Origin: Tricholomella constricta
Lineage: Eukaryota > Basidiomycota > Agaricomycetes > Agaricales > Lyophyllaceae
NCBI GenBank assembly: GCA_013368375.1
Contig: JAACJP010000020.1
Coordinates: 681,141-745,140, forward strand
DNA length: 64,000 nucleotides
Reading direction: 5' to 3'
The notes below the pieces were generated by a model that worked only from the letters and a program-made list of their open reading frames with translations, did not search any database and was not told the origin of the DNA. Positions 35,301-48,025 of this stretch are shown piece after piece. Within the stretch, counting starts at the first letter, position 1; each line of letters starts with the position of its first letter. The position numbers and the translations under genes were made by a program.

Positions 35301-35461
35301 TGATCGATCTGATACTTGAGCGCTTGAGCGGCGAGACTGACATGTGGCCGGGCTGCCGTTCACGGCTGCTGCGGTTGGATGGGGCCGCAAATCAACCGGG
35401 AACTCAGACTTGGGAAGTCGATGGTGATCGTTGGGAAATAAGAGCAAATAACGCTTAGACC

Positions 35462-36716
35462 ATGACCGCACTCCCTGCTGAACTTCCGAACCGACTCAGT
35501 AACTCTCCTACAATCAAGAGTGCATATCTTATCTGCTTACAATTTGAACAATCTGCCAAAACGCATCCCGATCCCAAGAGACTGATCTACGCTAGGCTCC
35601 TGGGATACCTGATGCTGGCAGGGCCTTCCGATGGAGCTTGTGTAGCTGTCGCCCGAGAAGTCCTCTCCTGTGCGGATGACGATGCCCTGGCACTGAATGG
35701 AAAGATGTACTATGATCATTACATATATGCATGTAAGCTTCTCCTCTTACCCGTTTACCCACATCCTGAAGGACATCCGACAGTCAAGAAAGTCAAATGC
35801 CGTACACCCATCCCGTCACGCCACATTTCACCGCCCTCCTTCGACACTCGCAAGGCAATGATAACGGGCATGTTAGTGGAGGTTCCACAGTCTCATCGAG
35901 ATGCCAAGAAGAATGTGAGTGCCCTCATCGTCATGTCTTTCTCTCCTAAATGGTCAACTTCACTGCCTTTCCAAGGCCTTGATTCGGGACGGCTTTCGCT
36001 GCGTTGTCACGGGATTCTATGAAAAATCTATGGTGGAAAATAATAAAGAGCTGGAGAAACTGTCCGATGAAGAGGGTTGGACCTTGAATGCAACGGATTG
36101 TGCACATATCTTCGCCGAATCTGATATGCCTGATGCCAACGAGGGCAGTAACAAGGTGTGCTTCTCGTACTCTGGTTGATGTCTGGTCGTTGATATCGGG
36201 GCGCGTAGCATCACTATGCCGCTTCCTTGTGGGCTGTCATGGATCGCTTTGGCTACCAACGGATTCCTTCCGACCTCAACGGCAACAACATCCATCGTCT
36301 TGAAAACGTTCTGACATTGGATGTTGGTGTGCGCTGTTTGTTTGATGAGTTGAAACTCTGGTTCGAGCCTACAGTGAGTAGATTTTTCTATTATACGACG
36401 TGCACCGCGTGCGAATCGAAAGTTTCAGGACACATCCAACACCTACAAGCTCACTTCACCGAGTCCAAGATACATCGCCCAACATTATAAGACTAGTGTG
36501 ACCTTTACGACCCCAGATCCCGAGAAACTTCCGCTTCCATCACCAGAATACCTCAGTATTCACGCCGCATGCGCTAAAGTCGCCCACCTTTCAGGAGCTG
36601 GCCAGCATATTGACAAGGTCTTGAGGGAGCTCGAAGACACCAAAGTTTTATCCAAGGATGGTTCTTCTGCGGAGGCACTCGAACACGCCCTCCTTCCGAC
36701 AAGTCAGCAACTCTGA
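35462..36716 (+). CDS. HNH endonuclease-like protein of the basidiomycete family (5 exons, 344 aa)
   Basis: Exons 35462-35732, 35784-35914, 35976-36155, 36209-36373 and 36429-36716 join in phase to 344 aa. The N-terminal about 130 residues are helical. The HNH region has RDGFRCVVTG (residues 138-147), DCAHIFAES (H178) and IHRLENVLTLD (N227), matching the first-strand/His/Asn layout. The C-terminal part has FTTPDPEKLPLPSPEYLSIHAACAKVAHLSGA in pieces, conserved in this mushroom family. These proteins are widespread in agaricomycetes with no established role; nuclease activity is inferred from the motif. The uricase pseudogene begins 160 bp downstream. Confidence 0.85.
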
Positions 36717-36875
36717 GTCTTCTGAGCTTGTCAGTTCCTCTGAGGACTGTTTTCTTTACCAGAATTACTATAGATCTTCTTTGCATAGTGACGAATCCAA
36801 AGGCAAAGACCGATGTTCTCGGTACGTCCCTCCTCTTTATTCTCTCACACCCATCAACCCCCTGCAGTCCTCAGG

Positions 36876-37745
36876 TACACGGGCTCCTCCTTCTCCAACT
36901 TTATCCGCGATCGATACACTCACCCTTGTTGAGGTCTCCGACTGCATCCTCAGCGACGCCGTCGATCTCCAGCACGCATTTGCCCCCGTACGCCTCGCCG
37001 CATCTGCCGACGCCAAGCAGCTTTGACTTTGTCCCAGGTAGGTCATTCTACGAACGCGGACGGCAGCTGGAGTGGCAAAACAAACCGTGCAAGGCGCGGA
37101 CATTGGAGGGGTTTGCAGGGGGTGAGAGCGCCAGCGTCGTGCAGGTGTGTATCATATATAGCCCCTCTCGACACCTTTCCGCCAGCCTACTGGCAGTGAA
37201 CCCCCGCAACGTATATCGAACCCAACCTCTATTAAATGCTGATTACGATGCTGATTGTCAATTCTTTTTTCCCTTCTTGCTTCCTCTAGGCAATGTTCTA
37301 CAAGATGGCGCAGCTCCTCCTCGCGCAGAACGCAAGTGTACGGTTCGTAACGTACTCACTGCCTAACAAACATTTTATCCCTGTGGACACGCGGTACAGT
37401 GCAGTCGAGAACATAACATCGCTGTAAGTCCTTCTCCTCTTTCATCACACGCACTCTCCTTTGTGTTGCTATCGCGCGCACACACCCGTGGGGACGTGGG
37501 TTCTTATGTGTTACACGTATATAGTATCTAGCCCGGGGCGTTTCTGCTCGCCCCGCGCCCCTCCTTCAACCGCAATGAGGGCCACCAAATACATTCTAGA
37601 GAGAACGCAGAGGTCTTCGTGCCCATTTCAGCCCCGAGGTGCGTCTCCCTCCCCTCCTCACTCTGACCCTACGCCTCATCAGACACCGTGTGATGTGTAT
37701 GTGTAACGCAGCGGGCTCATCTCATCTACCGTCTCGCGCAAGTAA
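36876..37745 (+). pseudogene. Broken 3' half of a uricase (urate oxidase) gene
   Basis: Readable uricase segments: YTGSSFSNFIRDRYT (from 36,876), then LVEVSDCILSDAVDLQ, then EGFAGGESASVVQ (exon end about 37,144). Next come AMFYKMAQLLLAQ...VTYSLPNKHFIPVD (37,290-37,423), ENAEVFVPISAP (37,600-37,638) and SGLISSTVSRK-stop (37,712-37,745). Introns have good GT-AG ends. Within the first exon two single-base shifts interrupt the frame, one just after RDRYT and one just before DFVPG (a TGA results). The N-terminal half of the enzyme is missing: the sequence to the left belongs to the HNH gene. The C-terminus lacks the expected SKL-like peroxisomal signal. A pseudogene is the best reading; sequencing errors could explain the shifts but not the missing half. 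Confidence 0.85.
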
Positions 37746-39599
37746 GCGGAGCCTGGGTCTCCTGGCCAATATCAATAGATACATGGTCATGGCTGAAGAG
37801 ACGACTTGGAAAGGATGGGATCTGCTTCGTTTCCAGGTGAGGTTCATCTGCATACGGGTACATATTTTACCGGTTGACGCGTCCTGTGTCTGTGTCTTTC
37901 ATCAAGTGGTTTGACTTAGTACAATCAATGTCTTGATAGATCTTATTCGCCCAGGTGACTTGGACGCGATGCTCGCCCACACGCTGCTCTTACCTCTTAC
38001 ATCCAACGGGTTTAAAGATAGGACGACAAGAGTCGACCCGACCGATGCCATCGCCAGCCCAAGGCCATGATGCTTCACTTCCAAGTGAGTACATTGAAGT
38101 TTTCGACGCGTAATCTGGGTTTACCTCATCCTGTGACTGTGTGTCCTTCATCAAGGGGTTTGACGTACTACAGCGTCTTGCTAGAATATCATCTTGTATA
38201 ATCGTATTCACTCCCCTTTCCTCCAATTCCTTTGATATTTCCCAGTTGGATTTCTAAATTATCTCAACTGGAATTACAGGGCTTCCTTCACGTTGGTGGG
38301 TGGGGATCTTCATGGGTTGGAGTCAGCTGCACAACGGATAAGGACCCGTCTCATGGCATATTCTCGTCTCTCGTCCCCATAACCAGGTCTTTGAGCTGCG
38401 TATTTGGTTGGGACCGTCGCGTACGAAAGAGTTCACCAGCATCAGGTGACGTTCGGTCCGTCGCCCCTTCTACTACTTGCTTGGACATCCATCCGGTTAA
38501 AATTTGTTCTTGCTCTCGCTCTCGCCAGGACGAAGTCCGACAATCTAAAGATTGGACTTGCGCATTCCATGGCCAAGAGTGGTTCTGTGCAGAATATAAG
38601 TATGATCCCCGTTTGCACCTGCGAGCACGCAACCCCCATTATCGCCCGCGTGGTGGGACGGAAGCAGGCCGCAGGCGCAGCAGGGCGGCACAAGAACGGA
38701 ATGGGGGGATCGTGTCCGTGACACGCCGGGTTCGGCCGCGGTTCGTCGGTGCAATCTCACGAAAACAACAACACGAAGCATGAAACGCGAGAAACAAAAC
38801 ACTGTGACGCGGAGGTACGGGTCCGTTCCTTTTCCTGCCACCTCATCATCATCTCATCTTGAAAGGCGCTGCCAGCCCCCCCCACATCGTCCCCTCCTTA
38901 GCCTTGTCTTCTTCCTTGCGCATCTATGTATGTCAAGGGAGGAAGGAAAAAGGCGCCCCCGAATCATGTCGCGTGCTGTGCTGTGTTGCCCTGGCGCATC
39001 ATGATGATCTCCGTCCTTATATATATACTTGACGATCGGCGGCAGCAGCAACGGCAACGGTCCGTGTTCAAGGTTACATTTGCAAATTGCGGGCGACGGA
39101 CGCCGTTCACGAAGGACAATTAATACGCACCCAAGTGTGGTCATCATGCATCAAGCTTCAAGCCCCACGCGTGTCACACTCTTTCAATGTTTCGAAATTT
39201 TGCATTTTTGGGTAGCTGTCTTGCACATTGTTCAGCTGTCGTTGATATCAGAAATACCATTGGTAATCTATCTATCTCCGTGTGCGGGTAGTGTCTCGTG
39301 TCAGTGTCAGTGCCACTGTTAAACATCAGTTGACAGTACCCCAGTACCTCAGTATCTCAGTACCTCAGTACTTCATTCAGTGCTGATCGATGATCGGCCT
39401 CAGGTGCTGCTGATATCGATCCTACTCTTTCCTCTTTCGAGATCCAAAAGCAAAAAACAAAAACAATTAAAAAGGGAAAAAGGAAAAGCGTTTTTTTGAT
39501 AAAGTACGTATGATGTGTATGTGTTTCTATGCATTAAATCCCGACGGCGGGAGGGAGGGCGAGAGAGGGGGGGGCGTACACGTAACACGTAACACGTAC
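37746..39599. other. Intergenic, mostly unassigned
   Basis: No gene was recognised. Two segments about 240 bp apart (near 37,830-37,930 and 38,065-38,175) share GACGCGT, TGTGTC.TTCATCAAG.GGTTTGAC and a trailing TCTTG, so a small tandem duplication is present, perhaps of an exon-intron unit. Poly-purine and simple tracts occur toward 39,700. Confidence 0.4.
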
Positions 39600-39645
39600 A
39601 CCCAGTATCAAGTATCAAGTATCAAGTATCAAGTCAAGTATCAGT
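39600..39645. repeat. Short tandem repeat (AGTATCA)n
   Basis: Several consecutive AGTATCA-type copies between 39,603 and 39,642 in the 3' flank of the PDH gene. Confidence 0.85.
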
Positions 39646-39781
39646 AAGACCGAGCGAGCGAGATTACACTGACAGAACCTGTACTAGTAGTAGTAGGTAA
39701 GGGGGAAAGAAGGATTCAGAGGGTAAGGGTAAGGGGGGGGTAGGTAATACGACGACGATGACTCGACTAGTAGTGGTGGAC

Positions 39782-41408
39782 CTATCGCACCCGCGTCAGC
39801 TGCACCCCCTCCTCAACCAAAGGGAAAGGGAAAACGTACCTCCTCACGCTCCCTGCCACGCATGAACGGCGGCTCCGTGCCCTTGAAGTAAATATCCGTC
39901 CACAAGTCCTTCGTCTCCGGCTCAGGCGCCGCCTTGGCCACCTCTACCGCAGCGTCCACCTCGGCCTTGGCGTCCTTATCCAGCAGCTGTTCGGAGTGGG
40001 TGGGTGGGGTTGGGAGGAGGGGGGTGGGGGGGGAAGGGGAAGGAACCGGATCAGAATCAGCAAAGCAGGCTTGGCGAACAAGAACAGAGAACGCACCTTG
40101 AGCTCCTGCTCGCTCGCAAGGCCCCACTCCTCAATGTACCGCTGCAGCCCCCGGATCGGGTCCTGCGTGCTCCGCATACGCTGCACCTCCTCGCGCGTGC
40201 GGTACGTCGTGCCGGGGTCCGACATCCTAGCAAAAGAACATTCAGCATTTAGCATATACCAGGCAACCCAAAAACGAAAAGGCGAGACGTACGAGTGGCC
40301 GCCGTAGCGGTATGTGACAAACTCGAGAAGAAGCGGGCCCTTTTGCTCGTCGACGGCCCATTTGCGGGCGAACCGCACGGCCTGGAGGGTCGCGATGATA
40401 TCCATCCCGTTCACCTGCAACCCCGGGATCTTGTCTCCGCGCGTAAAGTACTCGGTGTTGGCGGAGCTGCGCTCCGCGGATGTGCCCATCCCGTACTTGT
40501 TGTTCTCGCAGATGAAGATCGCGGGGAGGTTCCACAGCTTGGCCTTTTGGGCAATGTTCCGTTAGTCTTTACTCAGAAAGCAATGAAAGAAGGGGTGGGG
40601 GACGCACCATATTAAAAGCTTCAAACACCTGACCCTGATTACTCGCTCCATCGCCATACAGCGCAAACGTCGCATGCTTTTCCTCCATATACTTCTGCGC
40701 AAAGGCGACGCCCGCGCCAATAGGGACTTGGGCACCGACGATGCCGTTCCCGCCGAAAAAGGTCGGGGTGAAGATGTGCATGCTCCCGCCCTTGCCGTGG
40801 GACATGCCGGTCTTGCGCCCGAGCAGCTCGCTGATGACGCCAGCGACGGTGCCCCCACGCAGCACCGCAAAAGGGTGGCACCGATAGGCCGTGATCACCC
40901 GGTCGTTGGGGACGATGCCGTGTTCCAGCCCGACTGCCACGGCCTCCTACGTAACGCAACGCAAGGGTCAGAACCAAATCACACATCGCATAGAGCATGG
41001 AGAAAAGGCGGGCCCTTACCTGTCCAGTAGCCAAATGACAAAACCCGCGGATGAGTTTCGCCTTGTACAGAGCGTCCGAGGCCATTTCCATGCGGCGCAT
41101 GAGCTGCATCTGGCGGTACATCTTGAGGAGCTGGTCCTTGCTGACCTCGACCTCGAGCTCGGGGACGTCGCATTTGTAGGAGCGGAAGGAGTCCGGGTGG
41201 AGCTTGACGGTGAAGGGCTGGGAGCCCTCGCCCGGCGTGCCCTGCAGCTGCGTCGTGTCAGCAGACGTCTGGATGGCCCGGACGCCCCGGAGAGGCTGTA
41301 ATGTACGAGGAACACGGGTTGGTCAGCCAGAACTCAACAACAACAACGACTACGGGGGTAACGCACGAGTTTACGAGAAACAGAAAGACGAGCAAGGGAG
41401 GAGGCCAT
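39782..41408 (-). CDS. PDA1: Pyruvate dehydrogenase E1 component, alpha subunit, mitochondrial
   Basis: Exons (minus strand, 5' first) 41408-41367, 41295-41020, 40946-40608, 40543-40293, 40226-40097 and from 39986 downward join in phase. The product has a Ser/Arg-rich mitochondrial presequence ([14 protein letters not shown]). It then has [22 protein letters not shown], the [17 protein letters not shown] region, and the thiamine diphosphate motif [16 protein letters not shown] (GDG at about 204-206) with CENN. The regulatory loop [19 protein letters not shown] carries the conserved phosphorylatable Ser. E1 alpha with E1 beta decarboxylates pyruvate in the PDH complex. The C-terminus is either unspliced (stop at 39,813, tail VRFPFPFG, 403 aa) or uses a 40-bp intron 39839-39800 and a stop at 39,782. 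The symbol follows the fungal orthologue. Confidence 0.95.
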
Positions 41409-41516
41409 GATGAGTGAGTCGGGAACAAACGCTTCCAACCCCAAAAAATCAAATTTGTTTGTTTCGCTAACGTCCTTGTTTGTCCAACCCCCGCTTTGCA
41501 AAATACATTATGTAAT

Positions 41517-44500
41517 CTACAACCAATCCAACGCCGTCCTGGCTTTGTCCACCAGCTCCTCGTCCGTCCCCCAGCCGCCTCTCATCAGCCCCCCCGCGCC
41601 CCACTCGCACACGTGCCGCAGCGCGCCCTCGAACCCCGCCGCACGCACCTGCGCCGGGCCTACCCGCGCAAGCTGCGCAACACAGTCCACGATCGGCCCG
41701 CGCGCCTCGGCCCGGCTTGAAGACGCGAAGGCGGACGCGGACGCGGACGCGGGGAAGGGCGAGGGAGAGGGGAGGGGCAAAGCGGAGGCGGCGGTGAGCG
41801 CGGCGTGGAGCGCGGGGAGGACCTGCGGGTGTGCGAGGATGCGCTCCTGGTGCTTCGGAGCGCCGTTTGCGAGGTTCGCCAGGAGGTAGGCGGCCTGTGT
41901 GGTAGGATTACGCAACGTTGATTAAGAAGAAGTGAGAGGGGGAGTAATGTACCTGCAGCACGACGTCCTCATTAGGCGCTCTCAGCGAAACTGCGACCGC
42001 ATCGAGGAGCGCCTCCGCTCCGACCCCGTCGATGAGCAGCTCCACCCCCTCCTCATTCTCCGCAAAATTCCTCAACACATTCAACGCCTGCTCTCTCACC
42101 CCCACATCCGGATCATCCACGAGCCTATCATCCCCCCGCCAATCAAAAATCAGTTCTGCACCCCAACCCAAAGCGAAAGGGAGGCAAAGGGAAAGGAAGG
42201 CCACTCACCTCAACACCCGCGCCCACCCCACCACCGCCCCCACACGCCTCTTCACCGCCCCCCCACTCCTACACACCAAATTCTTAACCGCCCATAAAGC
42301 ACTCGTGCGCAGCGCAGCCTCCTCATACCCCAACACCTCCCTCATCCGCTCCAACAACCCATCCCCAAGAAGCACACCCCTCAACGGCGAAAAGTCGTTC
42401 ACAAGGTTACACACCGCCGCTAAACCCGCGCCGAGCACGCGCTTGTCCTCCCCTGGCCCTTTTCCCTTTCCCTTTCCCATTCCCATTCCCTTTCCCTTTT
42501 CTGTCCCCGCCCCCGCCCCCGCCCCCGTCCCCGTTTCCGATCCCAAGTCTTTTGCCTTCGCCTTCGAGTCAGCGTTGGAGCGCCCCTTGACACAAACCCG
42601 CCACACCCCCATCCCAAGCCCGCTATCCACAATGTTCGTGCGCAGCACCGCCACCGCGCGGCTCAGCGCGCGCACGCACTGGCACGCCGCGTACCGCACC
42701 CCCGGCGCCGGGTGCACCAGGCTCACCAGGAGCAGCTGCAGGAAGGGCGGGGTCCCTGCTCCTGTCCCTGTCCCGCTGCCTGTACCGGTGCTAGTGGAGG
42801 TGGAGGTGGTGGTAGTGGTGGAGGAAGGGGGCGGTGGGGAGCCGGAGGCGGTGGTGAGGGTGGTGTTGGGGAAGGGGTAGGGCGCCGTAGAGGAGGAGGT
42901 GGTGGTGGTGGAGGATGGGGGAGGGGGAGAAGGAGACTCGGTTAGTGCGCGCCGGACGTCGTTGTCGAAGAGCGAGATGGCTGCGATTGCCGTGAGCGCT
43001 GCCTGTGCACGCGGAGAGGGCGTCAGGCGGGAAGCAGAGAAAAGAGAAGGGGGCAACATAGCGTACCTCGCGCAACGCCGCAACGCTCTCCGGCTCGTCC
43101 CACTCCCACTCTTCCTCTTCCTCCTCTTCTTCCCCCTCCCTTGCCCTTGCCCTTTCCCCAAAACCCACCCCTTTTCCAGCTACCTTACTCCCCACCTCCG
43201 CCCCACTCCCCTCCCCTGCACCCGCCCCCGCACCCGCACCCTCGTCCCCAGGCGGACCCGGCAACCCCCGCAGCGCGCGGGGGAGGACACCGGGCGGGGC
43301 AGGGAGCGAGGAGAGCAGAGCGAGGAGACGGGTGAGACACCCACGGTCAAAGGCGGCTTGGCAGAGCGCTGTGTCGTCTGCTACTAGGTGGTCTGTGCGT
43401 TTTGCGTCAGGTCAGCTTCGATTCGTTTCAAATTTTATTTTTTGGGGAAAGGGGGGGGGAACGTACAGAGGACCCAGCATGCGCGTGTTTTGAGCTTGAG
43501 CGATTGAGTTTGGGATTGTGGTTGTGGTTGTGGTTGGGATTGAGTTTGAGGGTTCCCGCTGTCGATGATGCGGTTGACGATGTGCATGACTGTGCGGGAG
43601 GCTGTGTCGTCTCCTGCTTGACCTTGGCTTTGGGCGGGGCCTGGGCCTGGGAATGGGGTGTGTAGGGCGGAGAGACGTGCGGGTGAGGGTGCATGGACGT
43701 GTGCGGGCGGGGGCGTGGGTGTGGTGGCGCGGAGGATGTGTGTTGCGCTATCGGTGGGTTAGTGGGTGGATAGGGGAAGGAGGGAAGGAGGGAGGCGGAG
43801 GCAACGCACCAGAGGCAGGCGGCGAGCTGGACGTCGGGGACGCGGGATGTGGCCAGTGCGAGGACGGTGCTCAGGGGGGCGGGTGTTGCTACGACGCGGG
43901 GTTAGTGCCTTGTGGAGGATAGAGCGGGTAAGGGGACGTACACTCACGCTCACGCTCCCGGTCGGCGGTGGTGGGTTTTGAAAGCGGGACTGCGACATCT
44001 GGGTTATCCTTTGCGAGAGCTGCGAGGGCGGAGAGCGCTGCTTCTTGGAGCTTGAAAAAAGTGAAAGTAAGAATATAAAAAAAATAAGTTCAAAGCCCCA
44101 GGCATGTGAAAATTCCTCAAAAACAAAGAAACCGAAAAACACATGTGGGGGACGGGAGGACCAGCGGACGTACCTTTACGTCGCGGGTATTCAACAAGCC
44201 GGTGAGGATGCGGGCGAGCCAGGCGGGGCCGACGGGGGCGGCGCTGGCTTTTTCCCAGCCGCGGCGGGCTTTGTTGTTGTTGGTGGTGGTGGTGGTGGTG
44301 GTGGTGGCGGTGTCTTTGGGGCGGTCGGGCGGGGGCAGCCACTCGGAGACGGCGCGGCGGTGGGGCCGGTCGCGGACTGCGGCGGCGAGGAGCTGGGCGA
44401 TGGATGTCGGGACGGAGGTGGCGGTGGGGAGGGCGAGGAGCGGGAGGAGGGTGTCGAGTGTGTCGAGCTAAGAGGGGAGGGTCAGATTGGATGTGGGTAA

Positions 44501-45038
44501 GGAAGGAAGGAAGGGACGGACGTGAAAGAGAAAGTCGAGGGCTTCTTTTGCGTCGTGTTTAGCGATGCTGGATTGGGGACCGAGGGCGTGCTGGGAGGGC
44601 CCGACGACGTCTGCGATGGAGACTGCGAGGGCGCGCAGGGCGCGGGTGAATGCTGGGAGGAGGGCCGGAGGGTCGTTGGGCTGGAAGTGGGCGATGGCAA
44701 AGAGAAAGGCGCGAGGGGCGTTGGCGCGGAGAAGCGAGAGTAGGGCCTCGTCCGAGCCTGGGAGGTGTCAGCGCAGGATGACGGGATCAGGAAGGACTGG
44801 GACACACCGTATGATAGCGACGCGACTACGTGGGCGGCTTCGATGCGGACACGCGGGTCGAGATAGTTGAGGCAATCGATCAGGCTGTAGAGATCGTCGT
44901 CAGCCACAATCCGAGTTCACGCTGACGGACTGACTTTGTGACAAAGAAGGGATCGCGGGCAAGCTGGAGCTTGGCAGAGGGGTTGCCAATAACATTGTTC
45001 TTGACGTTGCGCAGGCTGGCGAGGTTCACAGACGCCAT
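41517..45038 (-). CDS. Armadillo-repeat protein, GID5/ARMC8 homologue (multi-exon)
   Basis: Starts at the ATG at 45,038 with [19 protein letters not shown], which parallels the opening of ARMC8/Vid28 proteins (LKxxKNxVIGN). It continues with [25 protein letters not shown]. Many armadillo-like helical segments follow through about ten exons. The distal part has [37 protein letters not shown] and [11 protein letters not shown], and ends ALDWL-stop at 41,517. Long Pro/Ala/Gly and Ser/Gly low-complexity insertions lie in 42.4-43.3 kb. In yeast and animals this subunit is part of the GID/CTLH ubiquitin ligase, which degrades gluconeogenic enzymes in yeast. Exon limits in the low-complexity part are not settled. 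It diverges from the IML2-like gene across 75 bp. Confidence 0.85.
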
Positions 45039-45113
45039 GACCAGCTTCGATCGCGTGCGACCCCCGGCACTCCTCGACATCACCGCCCCGGCCACCGTGG
45101 GAAAGCATCGACC
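45039..45113. promoter_or_regulatory. 75-bp bidirectional start region of GID5-like and IML2-like genes
   Basis: The two ATGs (45,038 minus; 45,114 plus) are only 75 bp apart. Both transcripts must start here or inside the opposite gene's 5' end. No TATA is visible. Confidence 0.7.
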
Positions 45114-48025
45114 ATGACCACGACCACGACTAGCAGCGCCGACCTGCTCGTCTCTGCCACGCGCGGCTTCGACCACCTATTCTCCAACGACCTCGCCCAT
45201 GCAAAGCTTCATTTTGCCGCAAACGACGACCCCTTCCACCTCCTCGGCCAGGGCGTATGCGCCTTTATGGAGGCTGCCCTCGGCATGGAGGTCTGCCCTC
45301 TGCCCCTAATCTCAAATCATGAACCCCATTCACCGACCCCATAGACCGCCCTTATGGCAGAAGCCTCCCGCTGCCTCGCCCTGTCCGAAGCCGGTGCACG
45401 CCGCCACGTCAAATCCGCCTCTCCATCTCCCAACTCGCGCTTCCCCCCCGGCCTTGAGTGGGAGATCCTCAACGCTGATGCCGTCGTCCTTCTCGGCCTC
45501 ACCAATGCCCTTAGGTCCGTTCCTTTTCGCGTCATTGCTATCCCAGCTTACCGTCCCTAGCGAATCATACATGGGCTACCTCCAATGCATGTACGTCGTC
45601 CTTACTACTCTACTCTTCTCCAGCTTGAATACTCCCCGCAGGTACTCTCTCAACAGCGCCCACTCCAAATTCTCAAAGTACGTACTCAACACGTCTTTTG
45701 ATTACCACTCACCGCCCCCCAGGCTCTTCAAGACCGTCTTCCCCGCCGGCCTCGACGCCTACACCACCCCCTCCATCTCCCGCGCATCCTCCGTCCACTC
45801 CCTCTCCCTCTCTACCCCAGCCCCAACCTCAGTGCCCACCAAATCCCTCTTCGCCCGCCTAACAGGCTCCGTCAGCGCCGCAGCCTCCACCCTCTCCATC
45901 CCCGGCACCAACGTCCACGTCCACGTCCACAACGCCTTGGACGCCCACGAGGACGGCCCCGTCGAGGACCTCATCGTCGCCGGCACCGCGTTTGGCTTTG
46001 GCTTGTTCAACCTAGTTTTCTCACTCCTACCTAAGAAGATACAGTGCGTCCGTCTCTCTTCTCTGCCCTTCTATCGTTGGCTCACCCCCCTGTCGGGACA
46101 CAGGAGCGTCGTCGGCTTCCTTGGCTTCAAACACGACCGCAAACTCGCCCTGCGCGCCCTGGCCGTTGCCGCGGGCAAGCAGGACGTCCATTCCGTCTTT
46201 GCCGGGTACGTCCCCTCCCGCCTTTTCTCCCACCCCTCGTGCTGACCCCGTTTTCCTGCGCCAGTCTCGTCCTCATGACGTACCACGGCGTCGTGCTCCT
46301 CCTCTCTGGGTACCAAGCCGACGAGGCGCATACTCTCCAGCAGTACAAGGCCATTGTCGACTCGTGCGTCTGCCCTCCCCGCATTCTCATCCAACTAGAC
46401 ACACAACTGACTTCGATACTGATACTACCAGTATCGAGGCGCGATACCCGGAAGGCGCACTGTGGATTCTCAACAGGGTGCGCGTCCGCGCTCTCCGTAT
46501 CCTCTACCCATCTGCTAACCCACACAACACACAACACACAGGCCAAGATCCTACGCATGTCGTACGACCCAGACGGCGCGATCCGCGTGCTCCGCGAAGG
46601 GCTGCGCCCCGGCCGCCCGCACTCTTTCGCGCAGGCCGACACGCTCGTGCGTCCCTTCCCCCTTCCTCGTCTTATGCTCATCTTTACTTATCACGCACAC
46701 ACGCATGCACGCACAACAGCTGGTGTTTGAGCTGGCATGGACGCTGCTGGGCCAGCGCCGCTACCAAGAAGCGGCGGATATGTTTGTGAAGATCACAGAG
46801 CTTAATAGTTGGTGCGTCCCCCCTTCCCTCCGTTCTGCATGCGCGCGTGTGGCTAATACGGACGGTGCGCGGTATGCAGGAGCCACGGGACGTACTACTT
46901 TCTCGCTGCCGGTGCGTCCCCCTCCCCTCCCCTCCCATCCTTAGAAAGACTGCTACTGACGGTAATGGTACGCGTATCGCTATTGCAGGGTGCTACATCT
47001 CGCTAGGCGAGACGAGCAAGGCGCAAGCGCTTCTGGACGCGGTGCCGGCGTTGATTGAGGGGAAGAAGATGGGGGGGAAGGATCTGCCTACTGAGGTTTT
47101 TATCAAGAAGAAACGTGAGTCCCTCCCCCCCCTCTCTTCCCGAAGTATTTTTGAAAGGGAAGTGCGGCGCGGACAGTGGCGTTTTACCAGGAGAAGCAGA
47201 AGAGGAGGGGCGGGAGGATGGAGATGTGGGTTGAGGTGGTGAAGATTAGTGTTGCGGAGGAGCTGGGCGTTTGTACGTCCCCCCCCCCCCTCCTTCCCCC
47301 CCTTCCCCCTTCCCCCACATTGCGGGGTTTACACACACACGGACGCTAGCTGACACGGGGGTAACGAGGTAGTCTGGAACACGCACGCACGCATCGGGCG
47401 CCGCATTGCGCTTGCGCACATCCGGGAGTGGTCCGCGCTTACCCCGGTGCTGCCGCCCTCGCCTGCTCTCCCCGCTCCCGCTCCTACCCCCACCCCTTTC
47501 TCTGCCACCACCACCGCCTTTACCACCACCACCACCACCACCACCACCTCCACCTCCTCCTCCGCCCCCACCTCCACGAACCCCCTAGACCTAGACACAC
47601 CCGACGAGCTCGCAGTCCGACACCTCCTCCTCGGTATCTGCGAGCGCACCGCCGCAACAAACACAGAGGCCTACATCAGCGCACGCACGCACCTCCAAGC
47701 CGCATGTGCTTTCCAATCCCAAGTGCGCGTCAGCACCTGGATCGGGGGGGTCGCGATGTTCGAGCTTGCCGTGCTTGACCTGCTCGAAGCGCAGTTCCAG
47801 GTGTCCCTTTTCAACCACCAAGCCGGAGAAAGGGGGGGACTGGGAGAGGCGGTGAGGGGATTGAAGGTGTGGGATGGGGCGACGAGGGCGGCGGGGAAGA
47901 AGTTGGATGCGGCGTTGGCGCTTGCGGGGAGTAGTGTGGATTTGTCGAGTCGGCTTGATAGTCGGGTTGGGATGCTGAGGGATGAGATTGCGGGGAAGAG
48001 GGAGGGGTTGGGGTTGGGTGTTTGA
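45114..48025 (+). CDS. IML2/TTC39-family TPR protein (many exons)
   Basis: Begins [23 protein letters not shown], then [34 protein letters not shown], the signature of the IML2/TTC39 (DUF3808) family. Joined exons give [64 protein letters not shown] and [21 protein letters not shown]-like pairs follow ([52 protein letters not shown]). The last exon has a Thr-run linker and the helices [20 protein letters not shown] and LDAALALAG. Yeast IML2 is linked to lipid-droplet/inclusion-body clearance and mitochondrial outer-membrane localisation; the molecular activity is unknown. Introns are about 50-65 bp and were checked by phase for the first six exons only. Confidence 0.87.
47516..47570 (+). repeat. 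In-frame (ACC)n microsatellite coding poly-Thr
   Basis: Around ten ACC triplets followed by TCC-rich codons, in the last exon of the IML2-like gene. They encode a Thr/Ser linker between TPR-like segments, likely length-variable. Confidence 0.85.

Noticed and set aside
42032..43390. Plus-strand frames across 42-43.4 kb
   Set aside because: Shadows of low-complexity Gly/Pro/Ser insertions in the minus-strand GID5-like gene; no domain and no splice model.
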